DNA of 53,594 nucleotides. It comes from Opitutia bacterium. GTDB lineage: Bacteria > Verrucomicrobiota > Verrucomicrobiia > Opitutales > Opitutaceae. Made by a program: the position numbers and the translations under genes. Under the pieces are notes generated by a model. The model had not been told where the DNA came from, did not search any database, and saw only the letters and a list, made by a program, of their open reading frames with translations. Position 1 is the stretch's first letter. Each line of letters opens with the position of its first letter. Positions 44,357 to 53,437 of the stretch are shown in pieces. The stretch is taken from contig CANJIU010000066.1 of NCBI GenBank assembly GCA_947474365.1, positions 1-53,594 on the forward strand. Direction: 5' to 3'.

Positions 44357-47020
44357 TCAATTGTAGAAGATCGCCTCGTTCGACTGGAAGAGCGCGTGGG
44401 CGAGCTTGGTCCAGGCATCGAGCGGCTTGTTGTCGTAGACCCCTCCGATGTCGACGTTGTAGCGGTTCTTTTTCTTCGAATAGAGCTCCTTCTTCGCGGC
44501 CGGGCGGGCGTCGCGGGCGGTGATCTTGGTCGCGGGGGCGTCCTTCGACAGGGTAACTTCGGTGCCGCTGGGATTTGACTTCACGTAACCAAGCCCGAGG
44601 GCGACCTCCTGCTTGGTCGGCCAACGCTGGAAAATGGCGAGGTAGAGGAGCGTCACCCGTTCTTCGTCGGACTTGAGTTCGGCAAACGCGGGGCGGTCGA
44701 CAAGTTTGCGGGCGGTCTCAATCACCATCGGGCTGTTCATCAGGAACAGCGCCTGTTGGGGCACGAGCGTTTCGTAGCGCCGGCCGGACGCGACGTCCGG
44801 GCTGGGGAAGTCGAATTGCGTGAGCAGTTCGGGAGGATTGCCGCGATCGATGAGCGTGTAGACGGAGCGGCGCTTGGCGAACTGCAGGGTGCCGATGTCC
44901 ACGGGTTTCCCGCCGTAGTTCAGGTTGAGCGAACCCGTGATTGCGAGCAGGGAGTCATGCAACTCCTCGAAATCAAGCCGGCGGAGGTTGAAGCGCCAGA
45001 GTAGCTTGTTGTTCGGATCCTTCTCGGCGAAGGCCGGGTTGTTCTCGCCGCTCTGTTGATAGGCGGCGCTGAGGAGAATCATCCGGTGCAGCGATTTGAT
45101 GGACCACTTGTTCTCCACAAACGTGGCGGCGAGCCAGTCGAGCAGCTCGGGGTGGGTGGGCGGAGACGACATGTTGCCGAGGTCGTCGGGCGTTGAGACG
45201 AAGCCCGCGCCCCAGTGCTGCTGCCACATGCGGTTGACGAGCACACGGGCGGTGAGGGGATTCTTGGGGTTGGCGATCGCGAGGGCGAGCTGCCAACGAC
45301 CGGAACCTTCGCGCCACTCGGGACGCTTTTTCGGATCGGGCGAAAGGATCTCAAGGAACCGGCGCGGGACGACGTCGCCCTTGTTGGCGATTTCGCCCCG
45401 GAGGAGGACCGGGAAATCGACGCACCGGGGATTGTCGATGAGCGAGTTGGCGCGGGCGGGCGCTCCCGGGTGTTCGGTCTCCAGGTTTCCGATATCCCGT
45501 TGCAGCTCACGCTCCATCTTTTGCAGCTGCTGGCGCTTGCCTGGGTCGATCTTCCCTGCCGCCGCCTTGTTTGCGCCCTTGCCCTTGCCGCCGGACGCGC
45601 GGATTGCCGCCTGCAATTCGTCCCGTTCCTTCTTCAAGTCGGCCTGGCGCTTCTCCAGCGCCGCAGACTTGGCGAGATAGTCGAGCAGGTCCGGGGTTTG
45701 CGGAACCTTGGCGACGAGGGTCGGGAGCTCGACGGGCTGCCGGCTGTTGGCGAACACACCGTAAAGCGAATAATAGTCCTTGGTCGGAATCGGATCGAAT
45801 TTGTGGTCGTGGCAGCGCGCGCAGGTGACCGTGAGTCCGAGAAACGCCTTGGTGGTGACGTCGATTTGGTCGCCGATGATGTCGTCCTTGCGGCCGTTGA
45901 ACTGGTTGCCGAGCGTGAGGAAACCCTCTGCGGCCATCATCCGCCGGAAGCCTGGATCGCGATCGGCGACGACCTCCATCTTGTCCATTTCAACCGCCGG
46001 CTCGGCGGCGACGTCGGTGGCGACCACGGCCTTGGGTTTCGCCGTGGGTTTGGCCGGGAGCGACGTGGATTTCGACTTATATTGTTTTTCCAGATACTGG
46101 GCAAAGTAGTCGCCGGCAATCTGGGCGATAATGAACTTGTCGTAGGGCAGGTCGGAATTGAAGGCGTCGATCACCCAGTCGCGATACGTCCAGGCATGCG
46201 GATAACGGAGATCGTCCTGGCCCTTGGCGTCGCCCTTGGTGTCGGAGTAGCGGGCGACGTCCAGCCAGTAGCGAGCCCAGTGTTCGCCGTATTGCTGCGT
46301 GTTGAGTAATTTGTCGACGACCTTGGCGTAGGCGTCGGGCGAGGTGTCGCGCACGAAGGCCTGGACGTCGGCCGGGTGCGGCGGCAGGCCGATGAGATCG
46401 AAATAGACCCGGCGGATGAGCCTGGTCCGCTCGGCTGGCGTATTCGGCGTCATCCCGTTCGCCTCGAGCTTGGCCAGGACGAAATTGTCGATCGGGTTCT
46501 GGACCCAGGCGGTGTTCTTAACCGCGGGAACGGCGGGTTTTTGCACCGGCTTGAACGCCCAGTGATTCTTGCCCACGCCACTGTAGGCGGCGGGAGCGCC
46601 TTTCGTGGCGGACGAGCGGGGATCAGGGACACCGCGCTTCACCCACTCCGTGAGATCGGCGATTTGCTGGTCGGTCAGTTTCTCGCCCTTCGGGGGCATT
46701 TGCAGATCCTCGTCCTTGTATCGGACGGCCTGGATCAGCAGCGATTCATCGGGCTTGCCGGCAACGACGGCGGGGCCGGTGTTGCCGCCCTGGAACAGAG
46801 CCTCACGGGTGTCGAGGTACAGTCCGCCGCGGATTTTGTCGGATTCCTTGCTGTGGCACTTGTAACACTTGTCGATCAGCAGCGGGCGGATCTTGCTCTC
46901 GAAAAACGCCAGATCACCCGCGGCGATGGCCGGAGTCGCCGGCGCGGCGGCTCGCAGCGAACCGGACAGCGCCAGGGTGGCGGCGACGGTGGCGCCGGTG
47001 AAAAATGCTTTCGCACGCAT
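44357..47020 (-). CDS. PSD1/DUF1549-DUF1553 cytochrome protein
   Basis: 887 residues from ATG at 47020. Signal peptide, then a planctomycete cytochrome C domain (CYKCH; QMPPKGEKLTDQQIADLTEW), DUF1549 with a second CxxCH (CARCHDHKFDPIPT), and DUF1553 (ALAIANPKNPLTARVLVN, MWQQHWGAGFVSTPDDLG, NLRRLDFEELHDSLL). It ends in the typical LDAWTKLAHALFQSNEAIFYN-like helix (last part LFQSNEAIFYN). It lacks the 250-residue lectin-like insertion of the other copy, but has a Lys/Ala-rich linker at about 320-365 (SLPAKPTAKPKAVVATD). Four bases separate it from the upstream DUF1501 gene. Confidence 0.92.
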   Translation of the reverse strand: MRAKAFFTGATVAATLALSGSLRAAAPATPAIAAGDLAFFESKIRPLLIDKCYKCHSKESDKIRGGLYLDTREALFQGGNTGPAVVAGKPDESLLIQAVRYKDEDLQMPPKGEKLTDQQIADLTEWVKRGVPDPRSSATKGAPAAYSGVGKNHWAFKPVQKPAVPAVKNTAWVQNPIDNFVLAKLEANGMTPNTPAERTRLIRRVYFDLIGLPPHPADVQAFVRDTSPDAYAKVVDKLLNTQQYGEHWARYWLDVARYSDTKGDAKGQDDLRYPHAWTYRDWVIDAFNSDLPYDKFIIAQIAGDYFAQYLEKQYKSKSTSLPAKPTAKPKAVVATDVAAEPAVEMDKMEVVADRDPGFRRMMAAEGFLTLGNQFNGRKDDIIGDQIDVTTKAFLGLTVTCARCHDHKFDPIPTKDYYSLYGVFANSRQPVELPTLVAKVPQTPDLLDYLAKSAALEKRQADLKKERDELQAAIRASGGKGKGANKAAAGKIDPGKRQQLQKMERELQRDIGNLETEHPGAPARANSLIDNPRCVDFPVLLRGEIANKGDVVPRRFLEILSPDPKKRPEWREGSGRWQLALAIANPKNPLTARVLVNRMWQQHWGAGFVSTPDDLGNMSSPPTHPELLDWLAATFVENKWSIKSLHRMILLSAAYQQSGENNPAFAEKDPNNKLLWRFNLRRLDFEELHDSLLAITGSLNLNYGGKPVDIGTLQFAKRRSVYTLIDRGNPPELLTQFDFPSPDVASGRRYETLVPQQALFLMNSPMVIETARKLVDRPAFAELKSDEERVTLLYLAIFQRWPTKQEVALGLGYVKSNPSGTEVTLSKDAPATKITARDARPAAKKELYSKKKNRYNVDIGGVYDNKPLDAWTKLAHALFQSNEAIFYN

Positions 47021-47024
47021 GGGG

Positions 47025-48521
47025 TCAGGCGAGGATGGGTTTGACGACGTTGCCCGCGACATCGGTCAGCCGGAAGTCGCGGCCGTTGAAACGGTACGTG
47101 AGCTTCGTGTGATCGATGCCCATGCAATGCAGGATGGTCGCGTGCAGATCGTGCGGGTGCACCTTGTCCTGAATCGAGGCCGAGCCGAATTCGTCCGTCG
47201 AACCGTGGACGGTGCCACCCTTGATGCCGCCGCCAGCGAGGACGGTGGAAAACGCCTTGGCGTTGTGATCGCGGCCCGGGTCGTCGTAGCCATTGCGGTC
47301 ACGGGAGGATTTGCGGCCGAATTCACCGCCCCAGATGACGAGCGTTGAATCGAGCAGGCCGCGCTGCTTGAGGTCGCTGATGAGCGCCGCGAGGGGCTGG
47401 TCGATCTCGCCGGCCTTCTGGGCCAGACGGGTCTTGAGCTGTTGGTGATGGTCCCAGCCGTTGTGCCAGACCTGGACGACGCGCACGCCGCGTTCGACGA
47501 GCCGGCGCGCGATGAGCAGCTGCTTGCCCGTCTCGCTTGGTCCCTTGGCCCCGCCGCCTCCGCCCGAGGCGCCAATTCCGTAAGCGGTGCGGGTGGCCTC
47601 CGACTCTTTGTTGATGTCGAAGGCATCGAGCGCCTCCGTCTGCATCCGAAACGCAATCTCGTAACTCTCCAGCCGGGTCTCGAGGGCGGCGTCGCGCTGG
47701 AGATTCTGCGCGTGAATCTCGTTCAACTGATGCACGAAATCCATCTGGCGGCGCTGTTCACCCTTGGAGACGTAGGTGTTGCGGATGTTTTGAATCATCT
47801 GCGCCACGGAGGGGGCCTGAGTGTTGATGCTGGTGCCCTGATACACTCCCGGCAAAAAGGCCGACTGATAGTTCGTCGCTCCGCCCGGCGGCAAGCCGCT
47901 CCCGCGCAGCGCGATGAAGCCCGGTAGGTTCTGGTTCTCGGTGCCGAGTCCATAAACCAGCCACGAGCCCATGCTCGGCTTGGCGATCCGCAGGGAACCG
48001 GTGTTCATGAACACGGTGGCGACTTCGTGGGCGGGAATGTCTGTCCACATCGAACGGATGACGGCGAGGTCGTCCGCATGGGCGGCGGTCTTGGCAAAGA
48101 CCTCGCTGATTTCGAGGCCGCTCTGCCCGTATTTCGAAAACGAGAAAGGCGACCCGAGCCCGATTTCTCCGCCGGTGATGGTCTTGCCGCTTAACCGGGA
48201 GAGGGAGGGCTTGGGATCCCAGGTGTCGATATGCGACGGCGCGCCTTGGGCGAAAATGTGGATGACCGACTTCGCCTTCGCCGGGAAATGCGTCGGGCGC
48301 GGAGTCAGCGGGCCTGCGGTCAACTTGCCGGCCCCATCGCCGGCCACGAGGTTGTGCGGGTCGATGATGTTCGCGAGGGAAAGGGCCCCCAGGCCCATAC
48401 CCATCCGACTCAGAAATTGCCGGCGGGTCTGAAAGTAGTCCTCGATGTTCGTCGAGATTCCGCGGCAGGGCTGGTGAGGATTGAAATCCAAGTGGTCAAG
48501 CGGCTCTTGATGGGTGGGCAT
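47025..48521 (-). CDS. DUF1501 protein (second copy)
   Basis: 498 residues from ATG at 48521. The N-terminus (NIEDYFQTRRQFLSRMGMGL) has a Tat-like RRxFL. Family features: KAKSVIHIFAQGAPSHIDTW, DDLAVIRSMW, GSWLVYGLGTENQNLPGF, WGGEFGRKSSRDR, and HDLHATILHCMGIDHTKL. It precedes the PSD1 gene here, whereas in the 22-27 kb locus it follows it. A short flexible Gly-rich insertion (GASGGGGGAKGP) lies in the middle. Confidence 0.93.
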   Translation of the reverse strand: MPTHQEPLDHLDFNPHQPCRGISTNIEDYFQTRRQFLSRMGMGLGALSLANIIDPHNLVAGDGAGKLTAGPLTPRPTHFPAKAKSVIHIFAQGAPSHIDTWDPKPSLSRLSGKTITGGEIGLGSPFSFSKYGQSGLEISEVFAKTAAHADDLAVIRSMWTDIPAHEVATVFMNTGSLRIAKPSMGSWLVYGLGTENQNLPGFIALRGSGLPPGGATNYQSAFLPGVYQGTSINTQAPSVAQMIQNIRNTYVSKGEQRRQMDFVHQLNEIHAQNLQRDAALETRLESYEIAFRMQTEALDAFDINKESEATRTAYGIGASGGGGGAKGPSETGKQLLIARRLVERGVRVVQVWHNGWDHHQQLKTRLAQKAGEIDQPLAALISDLKQRGLLDSTLVIWGGEFGRKSSRDRNGYDDPGRDHNAKAFSTVLAGGGIKGGTVHGSTDEFGSASIQDKVHPHDLHATILHCMGIDHTKLTYRFNGRDFRLTDVAGNVVKPILA

Positions 48522-48729
48522 GGATGGGAATTCGATGAAGCGCGAACGTGGGAAACAGACGGTGGGACTGGCGACGAGACGGCGGATGGGAGGGCCGGTT
48601 TCAGTCAAAAACGCTTACATCGGCCGGTGGGGACTTGGGGCGTCAGAAAAGCAGCGCCGGGGCGGGATGCAATGCCTTTGAATGAACTTGCTTTGACGCC
48701 GCTACCGGGAGCTCCCAACTTTCTGCGTA

Positions 48730-50010
48730 ATGCACCCCGATTCTCAGGCTGCCGCTGTGCCCCGACAGCGCAACACGTTGTATGTCCAGGTCCTTGTCGG
48801 CATCGTACTTGGAGGGCTCCTCGGCTACGTAAAACCCGAATGGGGCGTCTTGCTCCGCCCGCTGGGCGATGCGTTCGTCAGCCTCGTCAAGATGCTGATC
48901 GCCCCGATCATCTTCACCACGGTCGTGGTCGGTCTGGCGGGAATGGGCGACCTGAAGAAAATCGGCCGCGTTGGGGCCAAAGCCCTGATCTATTTCGAAT
49001 TGGTGACCACGCTGGCTCTCATCATCGGTCTGGTGGTAGCCAACACCCTCACGCCGGGAGCCGGGTTCCATGCGGATCCGACGAAACTCGACGCCGGTGG
49101 CCTCGCCAAATACACGGGTGCGGCCAAGCAGATGGGGACGCTGGATTTTCTGCTGCACATCATCCCGAAGACGTTTGTCAGTGCATTTGCCGAGGGTGAA
49201 ATTCTCCAGGTCCTCCTGCTGGCCATCCTGTTCGGTCTCGCGCTCGGCAAATTGGGCGACCACGGCCGGCCGATCCTCAATCTGATGCACGAAATCGCCC
49301 GGGTGTTTTTCGGCATCGTGGGCATCGTCACGCGGGCCGCGCCGCTCGCCGCTGGAGGCGCGATGGCCTTCACCATCGGCGAATACGGTGTGGGCAAGCT
49401 CGCCCAACTTGGGCTCCTGCTCGCCTGTGTCTACCTCACCTGCCTGATCTTCATCATCGTGGTGTTGGGTGGCATTGCGCGGCTCGCCGGATTCGGGCTA
49501 TGGAAGATCATCCGCTATGTTCGCGAGGAACTCCTCCTCGTCCTGGGCACCTCGTCGTCGGAGTCGGCTCTGCCGGGTCTGATGGAGAAAATGGAAAAAA
49601 TCGGCTGCGCCCGGCCCGTCGTCGGCATTGTGGTGCCGTCGGGTTACTCGTTCAACCTGGATGGCACGTGCATCTATCTGACCATGGCCGCCCTGTTTGT
49701 GGCGCAGGCGACCGATGTGAGTCTCACGCTCATGGATCAATTGGGACTGATCGGCGTCCTCTTGCTCACCTCAAAGGGCGCGGCCGGCGTCACCGGGAGC
49801 GGCTTCATCGTTTTGGCAGCCACGCTCGCTGCGACCGGCAAGATCGACGTGCGTGGGATGGTGCTGATCCTCGGCGTGGACCGGTTCATGTCCGAGGCGC
49901 GGGCCATCACGAATTTCATCGGCAACACCGTCGCCACCCTCGTGGTCGCGAAATGGGACGATGCGTTCGACGAGTCAAAGGCGGGCGAGATTTTGTCGCG
50001 GCCGCGGTGA
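48730..50010 (+). CDS. dicarboxylate/amino acid:cation symporter (DAACS family)
   Basis: 426 residues with eight membrane helices and two re-entrant loops. Family motifs: RPLGDAFVSLVKMLIAPIIF, the Ser-rich hairpin LGTSSSESALPGLMEKME, the VPSGYSFNLDGTCIYLTMA segment, SKGAAGVTGSGFIVLAATL and VDRFMSEARAITNFIGN (substrate- and cation-binding residues). It imports C4-dicarboxylates or acidic amino acids with protons or sodium. It stands alone after the PSD1 locus. Confidence 0.94.
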   Translation: MHPDSQAAAVPRQRNTLYVQVLVGIVLGGLLGYVKPEWGVLLRPLGDAFVSLVKMLIAPIIFTTVVVGLAGMGDLKKIGRVGAKALIYFELVTTLALIIGLVVANTLTPGAGFHADPTKLDAGGLAKYTGAAKQMGTLDFLLHIIPKTFVSAFAEGEILQVLLLAILFGLALGKLGDHGRPILNLMHEIARVFFGIVGIVTRAAPLAAGGAMAFTIGEYGVGKLAQLGLLLACVYLTCLIFIIVVLGGIARLAGFGLWKIIRYVREELLLVLGTSSSESALPGLMEKMEKIGCARPVVGIVVPSGYSFNLDGTCIYLTMAALFVAQATDVSLTLMDQLGLIGVLLLTSKGAAGVTGSGFIVLAATLAATGKIDVRGMVLILGVDRFMSEARAITNFIGNTVATLVVAKWDDAFDESKAGEILSRPR

Positions 50011-50043
50011 GGCGCGAGCCCGCGCGGGCGGTCGCTGAAAGCG

Positions 50044-50234
50044 GCGTTCACTGATCCGTTTTGCTCGTATCAAAGGGCGTCGAAAAAAGGTAGGGGCGAC
50101 ACCTCCGAGCCGTCCGCAACGCCGGTCGGATCGACGTCACGAAAGCGGACGCCTGCGGAGAGGCGTCCCTACCTGCAGAGGCCTTTTCCGGTGCCCGAGC
50201 TGACAACGACGTTCACCGATTGGTTTTGCTCTCG
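50044..50234. repeat. 24-bp imperfect direct repeats around a dispersed element
   Basis: GCGTTCACTGATCCGTTTTG (50044 on) and ACGTTCACCGATTGGTTTTG (50209 on) are similar direct copies 165 bp apart, both continuing into GCTC. Read on the minus strand each one encodes a SKT.. tail and a TGA in the M48 protease frame (ESKTNR-stop and TSKTDQ-stop). They bracket the GTAGGG repeat, as a target-site duplication would. Confidence 0.5.
50075..50195 (+). repeat. dispersed GTAGGGACG repeat, copy 2
   Basis: Begins GGGCGTCGAAAAAAGGTAGG and ends AGAGGCCTTTTCCGGTGCC, the same frame of words as 8149-8274, with CCGAGCCGTCCGC shared exactly. The outer words GGTAGGGGCG and CGTCCCTACC are inverted copies, so the DNA or RNA can fold into a hairpin. 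It fills most of the gap between the symporter and the M48 protease, whose stops face each other. Confidence 0.7.
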
Positions 50235-52237
50235 GTTCCGGGCTCACCGCTTGCCGCCGAATCGCTCCAGCGAAGCGGTGGCATCGGGCAGTCAAGCGCT
50301 GCGGAGATCGCCCGGAGCAGTTCTGCTTCGGCGACCAGAAGCTGCCCGTCGGCGCTGACCACCTCCGCTCCGGCGAAAAGGATGCGCTGCTTGATCGGTC
50401 CGCTCGCCCGCGCGAGCTTGTCGAGCGCGCTGTCCAGTGCGGCGAAACCCGCCGCCGACGGCCCGATGAAGCGCAGGCGTGACTCGATCAGCTTTATCTG
50501 GGCGGCACCGGCCGCAAAGGCCGCTTGGGCCGACGCCGGGTCCGATGACGACGCATGGGCGAGCGCGGACAACACGATGGAAATTTCGTCTGCCACCGCC
50601 TGAAACGATTGGTATTGCACGACGGTCACTCCCGGCGCGCGGCCCAGCTCGAGGGTGCTGGAGATCAGTTTCTGCAGTGCGAACTCAAACGTTGAAACCT
50701 GTCCGTCCGCGTGCACGAGCTCGTCGAGCGTGTCGAGAAACGCATCGAGCGCCGCGGGTGGGAGGTGGCGGAGGGGTGGCAGCGCGAGCTGGAGCAACGG
50801 GAGCCGTTGTTCCTCGCGGACGTCGCGCAGCGCCGGTTCGAGCGCGGTGAGGAGTCCGGCCGTTTCGGTGCCGCTGCGGGTCGCCACGATGTTCCGTTGG
50901 CGCGCGCGGGTCGGAGCATCGTCCGCGAGCAGCAGTCCGAAGACCAGGAGCGGTGCCTCCGTCGAACTGTGGGCGGCATCGCGCAACCGGTCGGGCAGTG
51001 ACGCCAGCAACGCCCGCGCATCGGTGATTTGGGCGGAGCTGAGCGCCCCGACGGCCACCACGCCCGCGGCGGCAGCGGCGGCGGGCAAGATGGGTGGCGG
51101 CGGCGGCGGCGCCGCCGGGGCGAAACCGGCGGCCACAAAGGATTCGTGGGCGACATCCACCACCTCGCGCGGGTGAAACATCTGTCCGTCGAAGTGCGGG
51201 TCGATCGCCCGGATGCGTTCGTCGAGCGGCGGGTGCGTCGCCCACAGTCCGGTGAAGGTGGAGCGGAACGCCTGGGCAAAAAAGAAATGCCCAATCGCCG
51301 CGCTCTTGGAGGACTCCAGGCTCGAGCCGAGGGCGTAGCCGCCGATTTTCTTCAACGCGCCGGTGAGCCCGCCGGGATTGCGCGTGAACTGCACCGCGGA
51401 GGCGTCGGCGAGAAATTCGCGCTGACGGGAGACGGCGGCCTGAATCAGGCGGCCAAAAAAGTACCCGACGTAGCCGATGATGAGCAGGGCAATTCCGGCG
51501 GCGGCGATGGCGAGGATGGCGCCGTTGCCCTTGCTGTCGCGCGAGGTCCGGATGCGGGTGTTTTGGAGGCTCCAGAGAATCCCGCGCCCCGCCAGGCCGA
51601 GTACGAGAATGCCGAAAATCGCGGCCGCGAGGCGCAGGTTGAGCCGCATGTCGCCGTTGAGAATGTGGCTGAACTCATGGCCGACGACGCCCTGCAATTC
51701 ATCGCGGTTGAGTTTTTCCAGGGTTCCGCGCGTGACCGCCACGACTGCATCGCTCGTCGTCAGGCCGGCCGCGAACGCGTTGATCCCGGGCTCGCCATCG
51801 AGGACATAGACCGCGGGCACCGGCGTGCCGGAGGCGATGGCCATTTCCTCGACGACATTGAGCAGACGGCGTTCGTTCAGGTCGGTGGTGTGGGAGGCAA
51901 TGCGCCGCCCGCCGACGCTCTCGGCCACGGCGCCGCCGCCCGCGGCGTATTCGCGCCACTTGTAGAGGGAGGCGACGCCGACGACGGCGAGCGTGCCGAG
52001 CGAGACCCAGGCGAAAATCTGCGGGCGCCAGAGCGAGGCCGCCGGGGCATGGGAACGAAATTGATCCTGATAGGTGGCCTCCCCGCGGCGCGGCGAGCGC
52101 TGGGTTTCGGCGGCGCGGAGCCCGAAGACAGCGGCGAAGTACGCCGCCGCGATGGTGCCGGCGACCGCGATGCCGAAAAGAAACAGCAGCCGGGAGGTGC
52201 GTTTCTTGGCGCGGGCCTGGGCCTCGAAAAAGTCCAT
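50213..52237 (-). CDS. M48-family membrane zinc metalloprotease
   Basis: 674 residues from ATG at 52237. A first helix at about 17-40, a second near 75-92, then the M48 domain. Zinc site HEFSH is at residues 187-191 in LQGVVGHEFSHILNGDM, and a downstream Glu is in REFLADASAVQF. HtpX-like helices lie around 200-285. The C-terminal 270 residues, Ala-rich with a DUF-like helical pattern (LPDRLRDAAHSSTEAPLLVF), are not part of the protease and are unassigned. It may cleave misfolded membrane proteins. Its 3' end is bounded by a repeat insertion. Confidence 0.88.
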   Translation of the reverse strand: MDFFEAQARAKKRTSRLLFLFGIAVAGTIAAAYFAAVFGLRAAETQRSPRRGEATYQDQFRSHAPAASLWRPQIFAWVSLGTLAVVGVASLYKWREYAAGGGAVAESVGGRRIASHTTDLNERRLLNVVEEMAIASGTPVPAVYVLDGEPGINAFAAGLTTSDAVVAVTRGTLEKLNRDELQGVVGHEFSHILNGDMRLNLRLAAAIFGILVLGLAGRGILWSLQNTRIRTSRDSKGNGAILAIAAAGIALLIIGYVGYFFGRLIQAAVSRQREFLADASAVQFTRNPGGLTGALKKIGGYALGSSLESSKSAAIGHFFFAQAFRSTFTGLWATHPPLDERIRAIDPHFDGQMFHPREVVDVAHESFVAAGFAPAAPPPPPPILPAAAAAAGVVAVGALSSAQITDARALLASLPDRLRDAAHSSTEAPLLVFGLLLADDAPTRARQRNIVATRSGTETAGLLTALEPALRDVREEQRLPLLQLALPPLRHLPPAALDAFLDTLDELVHADGQVSTFEFALQKLISSTLELGRAPGVTVVQYQSFQAVADEISIVLSALAHASSSDPASAQAAFAAGAAQIKLIESRLRFIGPSAAGFAALDSALDKLARASGPIKQRILFAGAEVVSADGQLLVAEAELLRAISAALDCPMPPLRWSDSAASGEPGTESKTNR

Positions 52238-52630
52238 CGGTGAAGGGGGGCGGAGTTTCGAACGGTTGGAATCGTTTCCAGAGTGAACCGAGGGAAACGC
52301 CCGGGAGTATGGACAGAAATTCCGCCGAGCGACAAGCCGCCGAGAGTGGCGGGCGGGTGGACAGCGCATCTGCCGGTTGACGGGGGCGTAGCGTCAGTCA
52401 CCAACCGTCTCGTCGCCGCGAGCCCCAGCGAGTGGACCCGTAAAACGCGACGGCACGTCCACTCGCGGGCGCTCGCCGCTGTAGGTGTCCGTGCGCGGCG
52501 GAGGGATGGACATTCAACGTCGCAATCAGCGGACTTCTCTGGAATTTGTGCCTGCCATCGACTAGACCCCCGACCCGAGCACACGGCAATCGACTCTTGT
52601 TTTTCCCACCCAAATTTCCAGCTTCAAGAG
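52238..52630. other. 393-bp spacer, no gene or repeat recognised
   Basis: Frames through here have no start in a good context and no domain. It must contain the promoters for the divergent M48 gene and the toxin-antitoxin genes. I see no operator, riboswitch or repeat that I would name. Confidence 0.5.
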
Positions 52631-52966
52631 ATGCCGCTGACGCCTGCAACCGCTGAAATTCCGCTCTCGACCGACACTGCGGGTGTCGTGCGTGTCGGCG
52701 GAACGCGGGTCACGTTGGACAGCGTGGTTGGAGCCTTTCGGGCAGGTGCCACGCCCGAAGAGATAGCCCAGCAGTTTCCGGCGTTGGTGCTCGCCGACGT
52801 CTATCAGGTGATTGCTTATTACCTGAATCGCACCGCCGAGGTGGAATCGTATTTGGCGCCTCGCCAGATAGAGGCCGAATTGCTCCGGGGAAAAATTGAA
52901 GGCCGTCTCGATCCGCGGGGCATGCGTGCGAGGCTCCTTGCCCGGCGGGCCGCGCAGGCGAGCTGA
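52631..52966 (+). CDS. DUF433-type antitoxin
   Basis: 111 residues. The centre has the DUF433 signature: RVGGTRVTLDSVVGAFRAGA followed by TPEEIAQQFPALVLADVYQV, a winged-helix-like DNA-binding module, and a long helical tail (EVESYLAPRQIEAELL). It starts at ATG 52631; the longer frame upstream is not supported. The toxin gene begins 3 bases after its stop. Antitoxins of this type bind DNA and the partner. Confidence 0.88.
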   Translation: MPLTPATAEIPLSTDTAGVVRVGGTRVTLDSVVGAFRAGATPEEIAQQFPALVLADVYQVIAYYLNRTAEVESYLAPRQIEAELLRGKIEGRLDPRGMRARLLARRAAQAS

Positions 52967-52969
52967 GCC

Positions 52970-53323
52970 ATGCTTCGGCTGCTGGCGGACGAGAATCTGA
53001 ACCATGATTTGATCCGTGGCGTGCTGCGGCGCATGCCATCGCTGGACCTGGTGCGCGTTCAGGACGTGGGATTACGGGAGGTCGACGATCCCAGCGTGCT
53101 TGAATGGGCGGCGCGGGAACGTCGCATCATTTTGACGCATGACGTGAACACCATGCCGGCATTCGCTTTCGACCGCATTCGAGGGAATCACGCCATGCCG
53201 GGCATGTTTGTTGTGACTCAACAGGCTGCGCTCGCCAATGTCATCGCCGACATTCTCCTCATCCCGGAGTGCAGCGATAGCAGCGAATATGAAGGTCAGG
53301 TAATATACCTGCCCCTCCCGTGA
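52970..53323 (+). CDS. DUF5615/PIN-like toxin
   Basis: 117 residues. The PIN-like acidic residues are in LLADENLN (first Asp/Glu), DDPSVLEWAARERRI, and ILTHDVNTMPAF (Asp). DUF5615 proteins are predicted ribonucleases and are normally the second gene of DUF433 pairs; this spacing of 3 bases fits. It probably cleaves RNA when free of its antitoxin. There are no gene-like features from here to the window edge apart from an inverted repeat. Confidence 0.88.
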   Translation: MLRLLADENLNHDLIRGVLRRMPSLDLVRVQDVGLREVDDPSVLEWAARERRIILTHDVNTMPAFAFDRIRGNHAMPGMFVVTQQAALANVIADILLIPECSDSSEYEGQVIYLPLP

Positions 53324-53333
53324 AGGGGCCAAT

Positions 53334-53437
53334 CCGATGGGGTCTCGCGCCGTGAATTGTTAGACCGCTTCAGAATGGGCAAGCCGGGACGAGGAGTGGT
53401 GGGCTGGGGCTAGCAATTCACGGACTGACCCCATCGG
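53334..53437. repeat. 32-bp imperfect inverted repeat, REP/transposase-border type
   Basis: CCGATGGGGTC...CCGTGAATTGTTAG (53334-53364) pairs with CTAGCAATTCACGG...GACCCCATCGG (53410-53437), with a small bulge. About 45 bp separate the arms. This form resembles the ends seen beside REP-associated tyrosine transposases. No transposase frame appears in the remaining 157 bp of the window, so the gene, if any, lies beyond it. Confidence 0.65.

Noticed and set aside
50018..50029. 12-bp palindrome GCCCGCGCGGGC after the symporter gene as a terminator
   Set aside because: A perfect palindrome without a loop cannot form a proper hairpin, and no T-run follows.
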